A stretch of DNA of 64,000 bases from Nemertoderma westbladi (taxonomy: Eukaryota > Xenacoelomorpha > Nemertodermatida > Nemertodermatidae): contig JAUCBJ010007476.1 in NCBI GenBank assembly GCA_032718475.1, positions 1 through 64,000 of the forward strand, in the 5' to 3' direction. Below the pieces are notes generated by a model. That model saw only the letters and a list, made by a program, of their open reading frames with translations. It searched no databases and was not told the DNA's origin. The position numbers and the translations under genes are program-made. This document shows positions 33,887 through 43,575 of the stretch, piece by piece (position 1 is the stretch's first letter; each line of letters begins with the position of its first letter).

Positions 33887-33924
33887 ATGCTATCTTCTTA
33901 CCGGGAAGATAGCATGGGGGCGAG
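33887..33924 (+). promoter_or_regulatory. Perfect 11-bp hairpin adjoining the polypurine tract of the LTR element
   Basis: ATGCTATCTTC (33887-33897), a 7-base loop, GAAGATAGCAT (33905-33915), then GGGGGCGAG directly before the 3' LTR. The position suggests a role in plus-strand priming, RNA packaging or 3' end formation. The function is inference. Confidence 0.6.
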
Positions 33925-34454
33925 TGTTAGCTTATTCAATCCCGCTAACACCCCATAAAGTTATAAGCCGATAAGCAATATTGGGAGCCACGAGATTGGA
34001 TAATTAACCAACTCGTGCCATCCCAATAAGAATGGGAAGGAAGCACACAATAGAGGGTCAGGGGCCAAACCCCTAACCCAGAGAGAATAGGTGGTGTGAA
34101 CGGGAACACTCCAAAGGGGGCCAACAAGGGTATCAACCAATCAGAGGGGGGCAAGGCATCAATTAGGTAGTAATCAGGCCAACCGTGCAATATAACCAGT
34201 AACCCAATATCAGTAATTCAGTTATCTCAGTGCAGTAGTGCTAGCATAGGTTAATTAGTTTAGATAGGGGAGCACGGGACTTTTAGTTACCGTATCCCGC
34301 CTTCCATATACTATACAATATATCTATATCTTATACCTCTATTATTATACACCGAACTTCAGAACTCATTTTACTTCCATTCACTCTTTATACACGGCGG
34401 GGATGCGTGAACTAAATACCGGATAAATCGGGATCCCTCCTGGATCCCGTCACA
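33925..34454 (+). repeat. 3' LTR of BEL/Pao-like element
   Basis: 530 bp, the direct repeat of 21086-21615 at about 99 percent identity, followed by the target duplication ACAAC. Confidence 0.95.
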
Positions 34455-34618
34455 ACAACATACAATACAATCCTATATGTAGCTAGAATACAGTAATGTA
34501 CCGTACCAAATATTCAGAATATAGCACAATAATGTTATTTGACGCTTCAATAAACTATCTTACACTGGGTGAAAATTAAAAGTGAGACAAAGTTCCCGTG
34601 CAGCGTTGTTTTAATTAA

Positions 34619-35612
34619 TTATGTGATTTCATCATAGCGCATGTGTAGTTCGTAATACTTTTTCTTTGTTGTTGTGTAGTATTCCTTATGAGATTGAATT
34701 TGTTTCAGTTTGATATCAGTTGAGTTCCATAATTTGATAAGTGAAATTAATAAACTGTTGTGTCCGTAGCTGTTATAGGTCCTTGGTATTTTTATATTTT
34801 TGGTACGAGCATTTAGTAGTTGTGGGTCTGTGTGTATATTATTTAGAAATGGTAGTGTTAAGGATTGAAATGGAATAGATCGATTGTGTATATATTTAAA
34901 TAAAAAGTTGAGTCCATTGAATTCACGCAATGAGTGTAGATTCGGCAATTTAGCAAGTTGTCGTAGTTCGGTCCCAGTACTGTCTCTTATTTGCCTCCCA
35001 AATACTAGTCGTAGTGCGTAATTCTGTTGTTTTTCAAGATCGTACGTACAGTAACTGCTTGTATCCGTGCAGGTCATGTAATGGTATTAGCAATTGTGAA
35101 CAGTAGTTGTGAAAGGGAAGTACAGTAGCCTTATATATATTTAGCTTAGTCTTGCGTGGAAGCTGTCCTTTTATTCGTCGTAGGCAAGATATGGCTAGCG
35201 CCATTTTATGTGAAACCTTTTTTATCTGTTCTTTCCAATTAAGCTGATTGTCCAAAATTACTCCTAGATATTTAAATGTTGTACATTGTTCTATTTTACA
35301 TGTTGCTGTATCAAGGGTGATTGTATTTACATTGTCATTTCGTTGTTTTGGTGATATTAGTATAAATTTAGTTTTACCTGTATTTAACATGAGCTGATTT
35401 TTTGTCAATTCCTTTTCTACTGCGGTTATTTGCTCTGAGAGAATTTTAGTTGTAGTTTGTGGGTCTGAATGGGTGTAAAATATCAATGTGTCATCGGCGT
35501 ATTGTACTAGGTCTAGATCTTTTAGTAGTGCAATATCGTTAGCGTATAGTAGGTACAAAAGCGGCCCTAGCTGTGTTCCCTGTGGGACTGAATTCCCATT
35601 CCGAAAAAACAT
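34619..35612 (-). pseudogene. LINE ORF2: catalytic RT block and C-terminus
   Basis: Reads VPQGTQLGPLLYLLYANDI, then the catalytic VQYADDTLIFY (about 35480-35510), LMLNTGKTKFI and FKYLGVILD. A frame change near 35070 leads to a C-terminal region LEKQQNYALRLVFG and a stop at 34619. Typical CR1/L2-like domain order. Confidence 0.85.
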
Positions 35613-36709
35613 TATTCATCTTTACTTTTTGTTTTCTGTCGGTTAAGTAACTATTTAGTAATCGAATCGATGTACTGTGAAACCCCAATCTAGTTAATTT
35701 TTCAAGCAATATTTTATGATTAATGGAATTAAATGCTTTCGCTAAGTCTAGAGCTGCAACTGCGACATATTTATTTTTGTCTAATGATGATCGCCAGGTT
35801 TCTGTTGTGTATATTAATGCATCAGTAGTAGAATAACGTTTTCTAAATCCAAATTGTCTACGATTAATTATTTTCTCGTCTGTAACGTAATTAAGCATTT
35901 GGTTCAGTATCACAGTTTCAAATATTTTACTGAATATAACAGAAATCGGCCTGTAGTTAGTAGGTTCCAGTCTGTCTCCGTCTTTAAATACAGGTGTAAC
36001 ATATGCGGCTTTTAATTTATCAGGAAAAGTAGATGTTGTGAGGCATTTATTTATTATTGATGTAAATGGAAATATAATTTTTGATCTCGCTAATTTAATT
36101 ATAAATGGTGGTAAGTTAGACGGCCCGTTTGGTTTATTTAATTATACGTGGTGGTAAGTTAGACGGCCCGTTTGGTTTATTTAATTATACGTGGTGGTAA
36201 GTTAGACGGCCCGTTTGGTTTATTTAATTATACGTGGTGGTAAGTTAGACGGCCCGTTTGGTTTATTTAATTATACGTGGTGGTAAGTTAGACGGCCCGT
36301 TTGGTTTATTTAATTATACGTGGTGGTAAGTTAGACGGCCCGTTTGGTTTATTTAATTATACGTGGTGGTAAGTTAGACGGCCCGTTTGGTTTATTTAAT
36401 TATACGTGGTGGTAAGTTAGACGGCCCGTTTGGTTTATTTAATTATACGTGGTGGTAAGTTAGATGGCCCGTTTGGTTTATTTAATTATACGTGGTGGTA
36501 AGTTAGACGGCCCGTTTGGTTTATTTAATTATACGTGGTGGTAAGTTAGACGGCCCGTTTGGTTTATTTGTATTAAGTTTTTCGAGAATATTCATTATTT
36601 CAAATTCAGATATGTTTTTAAAAGCAAATGTATCGTCTGCATTTTGTGTTGCTATATAACTACTATTTGGCTGTTTTGATATCATTTTATTTGTAAATTT
36701 TAAATTCAC
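35539..36709 (-). pseudogene. LINE ORF2: RT N-terminal blocks, interrupted by minisatellite
   Basis: 36709-36521 encodes the pre-RT segment up to LNTNKPNGPSNLPP, where a 43-bp tandem array begins. Beyond the array the reading continues with YVTPVFKDGD, TNYRPISVI, GFRKRYSTTDAL and VAALDLAKAFNSINH down to about 35600, where another frame change occurs. These are blocks 1-4 of a CR1-type RT. Confidence 0.8.
36106..36580 (+). repeat. 43-bp minisatellite grown inside LINE RT coding sequence
   Basis: About 11 copies of GGTGGTAAGTTAGACGGCCC followed by GTTTGGTTTATTTAATTATACGT. One copy has a C-to-T change (GATGGCCC, about 36465). The array is the complement of the codons for PNGPSNLPP of the RT, so it arose by tandem duplication within ORF2. 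Confidence 0.95.
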
Positions 36710-37430
36710 CTAATTTTTCGAATACGCGATTGAATATATTTGCAATTTTTATCGGATCCGTGATTTTATAGCCCTTTGCATTTTGAATTTGTTCAACTGG
36801 ATTGTTATTTTTGTTTTTATTTAATATTGAATTAATTATAGACCAACGGGAGCGAACTGATTTTTCATTTACAAATTTTGACTTGATATGCATATTTTTC
36901 AATCGGCTATTTAAGTTGTTATATTTATTTCTAGCTAATTTGAATATTTTATAATCTTCGGTGGTTTTTGTCGATCGAAATTTATATAATTTTGTATCCT
37001 TGTCACATTTTAGGTCTTCCAATTCTTTTGTATACCACTCGTTTTGTTTCAAATTGTTGTTCCTTTTAATTAACTTTCTTTTTAGTGGTACATGTGCATT
37101 AAACACCGTTTCAATTTCACGTTCAAAGTACTCATAGCTGTCATTTACTTGCAAAGTATATATTGGTGCCCAATCAATTTTGCCTAAATCATTGAGAAAT
37201 TTTTTTTCAACAAATTTAGAGTAGTCGCGATATGTGCACCACCTGGAGGTCCCGTGGTGGATGATTTTTGGTGCCACATTGTCGTTACTATGCAAAAGTA
37301 TAAATTCGTGGTCGGAATGGTCGCAGTTAGCAGTTATTGTATTTTTTATGTTTATAGTTGCGTTGGAAGTTATGAAGTGGTCTATTAATGAGTCCTTTGT
37401 TTTGCCATTGCCATAGTGTGTGATGTTTTG
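36687..37430 (-). pseudogene. LINE ORF2: endonuclease end and linker
   Basis: From about 37430 the displaced frame reads ITHYGNGKTKDSLIDHFITS and then CDHSDHEFILL, the SDH catalytic histidine block of the APE endonuclease. The linker to RT follows (WCTYRDYSKF, EWYTKELEDLK, KYNNLNSRLKNM). It ends at 36687. Supports one broken ORF2. Confidence 0.75.
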
Positions 37431-38499
37431 TAGTATTCAGTAAAGTCAAGTTGTAGTTGTTTAGTACTTTGGTATAGTCCTTGGAGTCCTCTTTGTCTAA
37501 TAAATCAAAGTTAGTGTCACCCATTATTAATGTTTCAGTGTTGCCGTTATTTAATGCGTGTTCGATTTCCTCGCTAATGTCAATTAAAAACTGATGCTTA
37601 CTAGTTCGTGGCGGTCTGTAAACTATACCTAATGTTACCTTTGAGTTTATTTCTAGCCAGAGTGAGTCGTAATTGCTGTGTTTATTTTTATTCGTTAGAT
37701 CTGGTAATTGTTTATGAGGCATTGTGCTCGGAATATACAGTGCAACACCCCCTCCCTTCCTCCGTTTCCTATCTGCCCTGTATAGTGTGAAACCCGGTAG
37801 ACCTACTGACCGTGAACTGTGGTGTTTTTTTAGCCATGTTTCTGAGACACCTACAATCGTGTTAGAAGTATCTAACCCCCGTAGAACATCATGTAAACCG
37901 TCGTAATTTTTAACTAGACTACTATTGTTTATGTGTAAATACTTTGTACCGTCACAGTGCTGTTTGTCTTTTAGATATACTCGTATATCACTCAGTTTAA
38001 TATCAGGGCCCGGATTGAGTTGCACATCATTTGATTGTATAATAATAATATATATAATAAGAGCCAGCTGTATTCGTTGCAATATAATGAATGGAATTAC
38101 TCGGAACTGTTTGCAGTATAGTAAATAGTATAAAATAAGTAACAGCCGTTTTGACTTTATTTTTAGAGGAGCAAATAATTGTTTATGTGTTGTTATAGTC
38201 TTGTACTTTCGCAATATGTATCTGCAGAGTTCCACATACCACCATAAATTGGTGGCAAGTAAGATAAGACCCAGTGTATGAATACTGTGGCGTCGTATTG
38301 TATTTAGTCGTATGGTTATTGTTAGTATAATAGATATGTTAGTTATTGTAAGTAACGAAATTAGTGGTACATCCCAGTAGTTTGAACTGTATCTATCGTG
38401 TACTAATGCAGTTGATGTCATTATTAAGTACAGTGTACCAATTGTTAGTCTAAAGGAAAGTAGTCGGTCAGTATATTTACGTCTAGTTTGTCTACGCAT
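37327..38499 (-). CDS. LINE ORF2 N-terminus: membrane segments, 2A-like motif, endonuclease
   Basis: ATG at 38499. Residues 15-155 contain several hydrophobic segments (GTLYLIMTSTALV, ISLLTITNISIILTITI, LGLILLATNLWW, LALIIYIIII). They are followed by SNDVQLNPGP (residues 156-165), which matches the 2A ribosome-skipping consensus D-V/I-E-x-N-P-G-P with Gln for Glu. The APE-type endonuclease then begins: VGVSETWL (catalytic Glu), GGGVALYI, LGIVYRPP and IMGDTNFDL. A frameshift near 37430 displaces the remainder. The open frame therefore ends in a meaningless tail from HHTLWQWQ on. If 2A works, the hydrophobic leader would be released from the endonuclease-RT during translation. Confidence 0.75.
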   Translation of the reverse strand: MRRQTRRKYTDRLLSFRLTIGTLYLIMTSTALVHDRYSSNYWDVPLISLLTITNISIILTITIRLNTIRRHSIHTLGLILLATNLWWYVELCRYILRKYKTITTHKQLFAPLKIKSKRLLLILYYLLYCKQFRVIPFIILQRIQLALIIYIIIIQSNDVQLNPGPDIKLSDIRVYLKDKQHCDGTKYLHINNSSLVKNYDGLHDVLRGLDTSNTIVGVSETWLKKHHSSRSVGLPGFTLYRADRKRRKGGGVALYIPSTMPHKQLPDLTNKNKHSNYDSLWLEINSKVTLGIVYRPPRTSKHQFLIDISEEIEHALNNGNTETLIMGDTNFDLLDKEDSKDYTKVLNNYNLTLLNTTKHHTLWQWQNKGLINRPLHNFQRNYKHKKYNNC

Positions 38500-38545
38500 T
38501 TTTGTATACCAATATGATTGTCGTGATTGTGAATCTAACTTAAGA

Positions 38546-39127
38546 TTATTGCGATATGATTACATGATTACATGATATTAGGTAGTTTGAAAAACCGCAT
38601 ATAAGTATTAATAATTTAACAATTTTGATCTGCAACAATTTAGTTTGCCAGTATATATATATAGTAGACAAGCCGCAGAAACATATGTATATGTTAATAA
38701 TGGGAATAGTACCTAGCCATCTTAAAGTAAAATAAATAAAAATATATATGAAATTTTTTGTACACTTTTTAAATAATTTTGTCAGTTGAAGCGTCAAAGA
38801 ACACATTGATAGACACAGGGCGTACATTTGTATACAGGTGTTGAGATAGGGCAATAAATGTAGCACTTTAATTAATATTACCAACCCCTGCTGGAGACGC
38901 TTAGCTACTTCTACTGATGAAATTACTGCATATATATTGTTGTTCATGTACTTGTTAGAATAAAATAATAAAATGAACAGACCCCATTGAAATACTACAT
39001 TGTATATTATATTAATATAATTGTCAATACTTCGGGGCTCTGCCAGGTCGTAATGCAGGTGAAAAATGAAACTTATATATACAAAAAGCAGGAATGCAAT
39101 CATTGCACCAGTAAAATTCATAACCAT
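38546..39127 (-). CDS. Polytopic membrane protein ORF of the CR1-like LINE
   Basis: 193 codons, ATG at 39127, 117 bases after the ORF1 stop and 47 bases before the ORF2 ATG on the same strand. It has at least four strongly hydrophobic segments (GAMIAFLLFVYISFIFHL, VVFQWGLFILLFYS, LVILIKVLHLLPYL, IPIINIYICFCGLSTIYIYW) and no soluble domain. No family recognised. It is unusual for a LINE to carry a separate membrane ORF. AT-rich sequence can give spurious hydrophobic frames, so expression is uncertain. Confidence 0.5.
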   Translation of the reverse strand: MVMNFTGAMIAFLLFVYISFIFHLHYDLAEPRSIDNYINIIYNVVFQWGLFILLFYSNKYMNNNIYAVISSVEVAKRLQQGLVILIKVLHLLPYLNTCIQMYALCLSMCSLTLQLTKLFKKCTKNFIYIFIYFTLRWLGTIPIINIYICFCGLSTIYIYWQTKLLQIKIVKLLILICGFSNYLISCNHVIISQ

Positions 39128-39243
39128 ATTTAATTTAAAATATATCAGTCAGTAAAAATCGCTTTGTATATTTATTGCAAGTAATATAACGTCATAAAAT
39201 CATAAGGTACGTATATATAATGCATAATTATGGGTCTGTTATA

Positions 39244-39699
39244 TTAGTGAAAGAAACGGCCAACCGCTTGCGCAACAGCCGCAGAAATTGCGGTAGACAT
39301 TTGCGAGGCTATATCATTCTGATCAATATTAGACGGTGGCCGATTGTAGCCGCCAATCCCCTGGTTATGGACCCACTGGTTCTGGTTGTACTGTGGGTTT
39401 TGCGAGGCCGATGGCGAGTTGGAAAACGTTGGTTCGCGGTGATTGGTCGGCGGCTGCCGCCTATGGATATTTGAGTACGGCGGTTGTTGGGGTATGTTGT
39501 GGTATCGCGTCCGCTGTGGCGCCAGCGAGGCCGGATGTCCGCTATAGGGTGGCGGGGAAACTCTCGGTACATTAACTGTCGGAGGTTGACGGCTGCGGCC
39601 CACGACTACATCGCTGAACTTATCCCGTGTGTTATTATGGAGAGCCTTAGATATACAACTTGTCATAGTAGCTAGACCCTGATGTGATAGATGACGCCC
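39244..39699 (-). CDS. LINE ORF1 C-terminal part: SGNH DxxH block and Pro/Gln-rich tail
   Basis: It starts with DGRHLSHQGLATM, the catalytic Asp/His block expected at the end of an SGNH esterase. A disordered Pro/Gln/Asn-rich tail follows (PPYSNIHRRQPP, QNPQYNQNQWVHNQGIGGYN) and a final helix before the stop at 39244. Discounting the 118-bp insertion plus duplication restores the frame of 39827-41062. Confidence 0.8.
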   Translation of the reverse strand, partial: GRHLSHQGLATMTSCISKALHNNTRDKFSDVVVGRSRQPPTVNVPRVSPPPYSGHPASLAPQRTRYHNIPQQPPYSNIHRRQPPTNHREPTFSNSPSASQNPQYNQNQWVHNQGIGGYNRPPSNIDQNDIASQMSTAISAAVAQAVGRFFH

Positions 39700-39709
39700 A
39701 TCTCTAGCA

Positions 39710-39817
39710 CTACTAGGATCGGCATGCTGCATTGCAGCTGCATTTTTAAGAATGCTGTGCCGGCTTGTCAACAAAATTGCACCGCCACAACTCCCTATCA
39801 CCCATGACATTTGCTAG
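39710..39817 (-). mobile_element. 108-bp RTE-like LINE 3' fragment inside ORF1
   Basis: Matches the family's last ~108 bases plus a (TAG)2 tail. It is flanked by a 10-bp target duplication, ATCTCTAGCA (39700-39709) and ATCTCAAGCA (39818-39827), with one mismatch. An extremely 5'-truncated insertion. Confidence 0.9.
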
Positions 39818-39826
39818 ATCTCAAGC

Positions 39827-41062
39827 AAATGATGTACTAAGTACAACGTTGTTATCGGTGGTGTATTCATTCCACGTAGGAATGAAGTGTATGTTCTTAT
39901 CAGTGGTAAACTTCTGGAGTTCCGTATTAAGAAGCATGATTTTCCGAAGCGTAGTAGCATTTGTATTCGGTGGTACTTCTACAATATACAAGTTAGTAGG
40001 AGTGAAGCGCAATAAAATAGTATCTACCATGTTTGCCACATCATCCATAATCGACTCCACGCTGTTCTGTAAATCGTTGGTGCCTAGGCCAATGACGACA
40101 GACTGTAGATGCTCTACTTCATACTGTTTGATTAAGGGTACCGCCTCTGCGAAAGTCAGTCCAGGATATGTGTGTATCTGGACATTTGTTCCTATAGTAC
40201 GCGGATCAGCATACTTATACAACGAACTCCCGATGATTAAAGTGTCCTTGATGTTGTTCCTGTGTTTGGCAGCAAACCTCGAATTATTTTCCTCAGGTTG
40301 GCGATAACTTCCATGTGGTATTCCCTGATCTGTAGTAGGCCTACCGGTAGTAGCCTCTGTAGTAGGCGTACTGGTAGTAGCCTCTGTAGTAGGCGTACCG
40401 GTAGTAGCCTCTGTAGTAGGCCTACCGGTAGTAGCCTCTGTAGTAGTGTTTACCCTCTCACTCTGCCGATCCCGTTCATATTTTTCGTGGTTATTGTCGC
40501 TTTGTTCTAATTGTCTCACATCCTCATTTACACTGGTATAAGCTTCTCCGCTTGCATTCGAAGTATCACCCAATTCTCCAGTTAACAACGAGAACTTACT
40601 TAGAAGGTTTTCTACTATTCCTTCCAGCACTTTAATCCTATCGCGATCACTTTCCGCTTTTTGTTCATAATCTTGTAGTTTTAGGTAAATCATTTGGTTA
40701 TTGTATAACGGCAATTGTTCTTCATCAGTTTCTCTGTTGAACACAACATCCTGATCCACGTCGTCATGTTGAGTGCCGGTATCTATCCCGCTACCAGTAC
40801 TTCCAAGTGCAGTCCCAAGGTTTTGAGATGACAACGGTAGCGTATCATTGTAGTCGATTTGAGATTTATCATTTGTCGTTTCCAATAGCGTTTGGTCTTG
40901 AGTTCCCGGTGGCGGTGGCGGTGGGCAGGGGTTAATGCCGAGACGTTCGACTCTGGCTACCAGCTCCCCTCTACTGCCTTCTGTGTTCGCGTTACTCTCG
41001 GTTAGGCAATTCCTTAGTTCTGTGACACTCATTCGACAAATTAAATCAATCGCCGACATCAT
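39827..41062 (-). CDS. LINE ORF1: SAP-like plus SGNH esterase domain (5' part)
   Basis: ATG at 41062. Residues 10-45 resemble a SAP DNA/RNA-binding motif (MSVTELRNCLTESNANTEG, RGELVARVERLG). A Pro run and Asp/Glu-rich linker follow, with a short predicted coiled coil, and then a Thr-rich tandem repeat (TEATTGRPT x4-5, about 40330-40445). The SGNH hydrolase core then has TLIIGSSLYKYAD (nucleophile Ser) and VVIGLGTNDL (Gly/Asn blocks). Esterase domains are known in CR1-type ORF1 proteins. The frame is cut at about 39820 by an RTE-like fragment, and the C-terminal part with the catalytic D-x-x-H continues at 39699. Confidence 0.83.
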
Positions 41063-41149
41063 AGTTAGTTATACTTTTAGCAATCAAAGTAATATTATGT
41101 ATAATAATTAATTAAAATAAGTTGTTATACTTGCAGCCAGTTTCAGTTT

Positions 41150-41200
41150 CCAGTAACTGAGGGGGGGTATACCCCCCCCCCCCCCCCCACCCCCCTTAAG
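41150..41200 (+). repeat. G/C homopolymer palindrome
   Basis: A run of G followed by TATA and about 18 C, a near-perfect hairpin. A similar G-run plus C-run occurs at about 41765-41805. Confidence 0.8.
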
Positions 41201-41329
41201 CAGAATCCTTGGCTAATAAACCAATCACACAGTTAGTCCTTTCATTGCCAATACCTATATCAATATCAATACCTATATAGTGTGGTATCATAACTCACAA
41301 CAAGTCTACTACCCTAGATCCCATTACAC

Positions 41330-41590
41330 TTGATGATGTTGATAATCTCGCGAAAGTCATTGGGGATGGGGATAGGGAGTTGTGACAGCGCAGTTTTAGT
41401 GATAAGCCGACATAGGTCTCTTAATGCACACTGCATTAGCGAACATGCCAATTGTGGTTTGCATGGTGGTGGTAAAAATATTTTTGATATATTTTTTGAT
41501 ATTTTGATATGTTATAGTAAATATAGTAGTAGTAGTTGTAGTAGCAGTTGTAGTAGCAGTTGTAGTAGCTGCATGAGAGTTGTAGTATAA
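41330..41590 (+). mobile_element. Decayed RTE-like 3' end with TAG-rich microsatellite
   Basis: 41330-41450 follows the family's 3' terminus in + orientation (GTCATTGGGGATGG, ATAGGGAGTTGTGACAGCG, GATAAGCCGACATAGG) with many changes. A (TAGTAGTTG)n stretch at 41523-41590 may be its expanded tail. Confidence 0.55.
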
Positions 41591-41599
41591 TGCAGTGTT

Positions 41600-43575
41600 G
41601 TGACACTTCCGCAAAGTCTATCATTCTGTTAATACTCAATATGTATATTTGAAGCTAATACTTATTATATTGAATATTTGAATAAAATATTTTCAAATTT
41701 TTAGTGGATTCATCACTTATTCATCATTATATATTTTTTTTTTAACTAATATATAATTATGTTAAGGGGGAAGGGGGGGGCACCCCCCCCCCCCCCCCCC
41801 CACCTACGGTTTTTTTTATTTTGTACATGTCTTCAATGTGGTTGAAAAGTGCATAGAAAACGATATACCATCGAAAAGAAACTCATCAAAAGTGTACTCG
41901 ATTTTTCGCGCCTCCGTAGGCAAACATACAAATACACTTCCTCAGTACCTCCTGATTTTTAATAACGAATAATTATAATATAATTTTTCCCCCTTTCCTT
42001 ATTCAGTCGTAATATTTATCTCAAAATATTCGACGCAATATTCATCCCGAAAATAGTCATCAAAATATTCTTCTCAGAATATTATCCCATATCTCACATT
42101 ACGATTTATTGCCCCAACCCAGACATTCTTAGTCGTGGCGGGCGTGTCGAGCCTTACCTGTTCCGCCCAATACACTCCATCCAATGCACTATCCAGGGTT
42201 CATTGTTATGCAATACACTCCTTCCCTTACATCGGCCCCCAGTACACAGCTTATGGCCGCCATCCTATAGCAGTAGGAAGTGATTGACAAGTCACCTTCA
42301 AAACTCCATCCAGGCACTAGGCGCTTGGTCTATATTATTGAGTAATTATATCGAATATTGTTCGAACGTGCACCAATATTAATTGGTCTATTATATTGGG
42401 TAATTATATTTAACATTGTTTGAACGTAAAGTCTCCGCCCAGAAAGTCCAACCGCGCGCAGGTGATAATTAGGGGTCAACACCATAATGACCCCACAGCA
42501 GGCCATAAATTTGGGCGCATCGGGACTTAAACTTGAACAGTTTTCACTCTGCCTCAGGCATAACTGTTGAGCCCTGCTCCTCAGTACAGCAGAGGTCCCT
42601 GGCCTAGAAGTCAGCTCTGTTCCGAGTTGGGGCCGCCTTTGTTGCTGGATCGGACATGCGAAAGCTTTGTGGTCGCCAGTAACGTAAGACGGTTCCGCCG
42701 TTGGTCTGAGCACATTGGCTAGACAAGCCTGGAGCGCTTGTGTGCTCGCTATTGCCTACCAGGCAAAAGGCGTCTCCACCGGCTCGGCTCTCCTGCCCAC
42801 GGTAGTGCTGGTGCACTGTCCGCAGGCTATATGTTTATTTGTGGTTCGCCCAAATAAACCTCTATGGTCTGAGAACAAATTGCAGCTAACCTTTTAAGTC
42901 CAATCGGTACCACCCCTGTTTGGACTCAGACGGTAACCTGGTGTTCTGCACTGCACTATCGCCAAGTTCCAATAGCGTGAAGCTGCACCAAGTTTATTAC
43001 GACGTTCTACAGCTTTTAGACGTTCTACGACTTTTATTAGCCCATGACTTTTTCATGATTTATTATGACGTTTTTCAAAACAATTGATTTTTATTAGATT
43101 TTTTCCCTTTATTTGTATATTTTTTCCGGTGTATTTTTAGCAAAACAAATCCGGCTAAAAATACGGTATATTTTCTCTGCCTTTTGGATTATTTAGAGGC
43201 TATACTTTGGATTCTAACAGACCCAAAGCACCCCTCACCCTCACCCGGTTTCTATCTTTTTCCTCAACCCAGAGGTTTTTCTACAGTGTTACAGTAAGCT
43301 ATTTCATTTATTTAGAAGCAATAAACAGCATTATTTGGGAAGAATAGGAAATCACTGCGTTTTTGTACTATATTGAAAAGTTGTGGATTTCCGTAAATAA
43401 CAAGTCATTGAAGGACCGTGTTCAAGTGGAAATATTTTATGTTAGCCAGAAAACCAAAACACTAAGCGAAAGTAGAGCACTACCTGGAACTTTTTTGAGA
43501 TTCAAAGCCGTTTTAGAAGCTTATCGTGCCAAGGAGCACGAGAAATCCATTACAAAAAGTACAGTAGCCGGCGTC
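41600..43575. other. Intronic sequence, nothing recognised
   Basis: AT-rich with a GC-richer island at 42400-42900. The open frames there have no motif. A long poly-C/poly-G tract lies near 41765-41805. Confidence 0.4.

Larger units (their letters stand above)
21086..34454 (+). mobile_element. 13.4-kb BEL/Pao-like LTR element lacking visible RT and integrase
   Basis: It is bounded by two 530-bp LTRs (21086-21615 and 33925-34454) that start TG and end CA and differ at only about four positions. It is flanked by a perfect 5-bp target duplication ACAAC (21081-21085 and 34455-34459). A Gag and aspartic protease of BEL/Pao type is encoded at 24897-27403. No RT, RNase H or integrase motif was found in any frame. 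A second large frame (28897-33213) resembles an exonuclease with zinc knuckles. A 1775-bp RTE-like LINE sits inside it; without that insertion the element is about 11.6 kb. It probably moves, if at all, with enzymes supplied by another element. Confidence 0.9.
20885..41090 (-). mobile_element. CR1-like LINE with three ORFs, interrupted by a 13.4-kb LTR element
   Basis: The - strand body spans 34455-41090. Its 3' UTR seems to resume left of the LTR element at 21085-20885, because the LTR element has a perfect 5-bp target duplication joining these two flanks, and the left piece ends with an AATAAAGAAATAAAT tail. Order from the 5' end: ORF1 (SAP plus SGNH esterase), a polytopic membrane ORF, and ORF2 (membrane segments, 2A-like motif, endonuclease, RT). 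Frameshifts and a minisatellite inside the RT show it is inactive. The 3' UTR part left of 21086 is inference. Confidence 0.75.

Noticed and set aside
42330-42897. Possible gene in the GC-richer island
   Set aside because: Overlapping frames on both strands without any recognisable motif or splice pattern.
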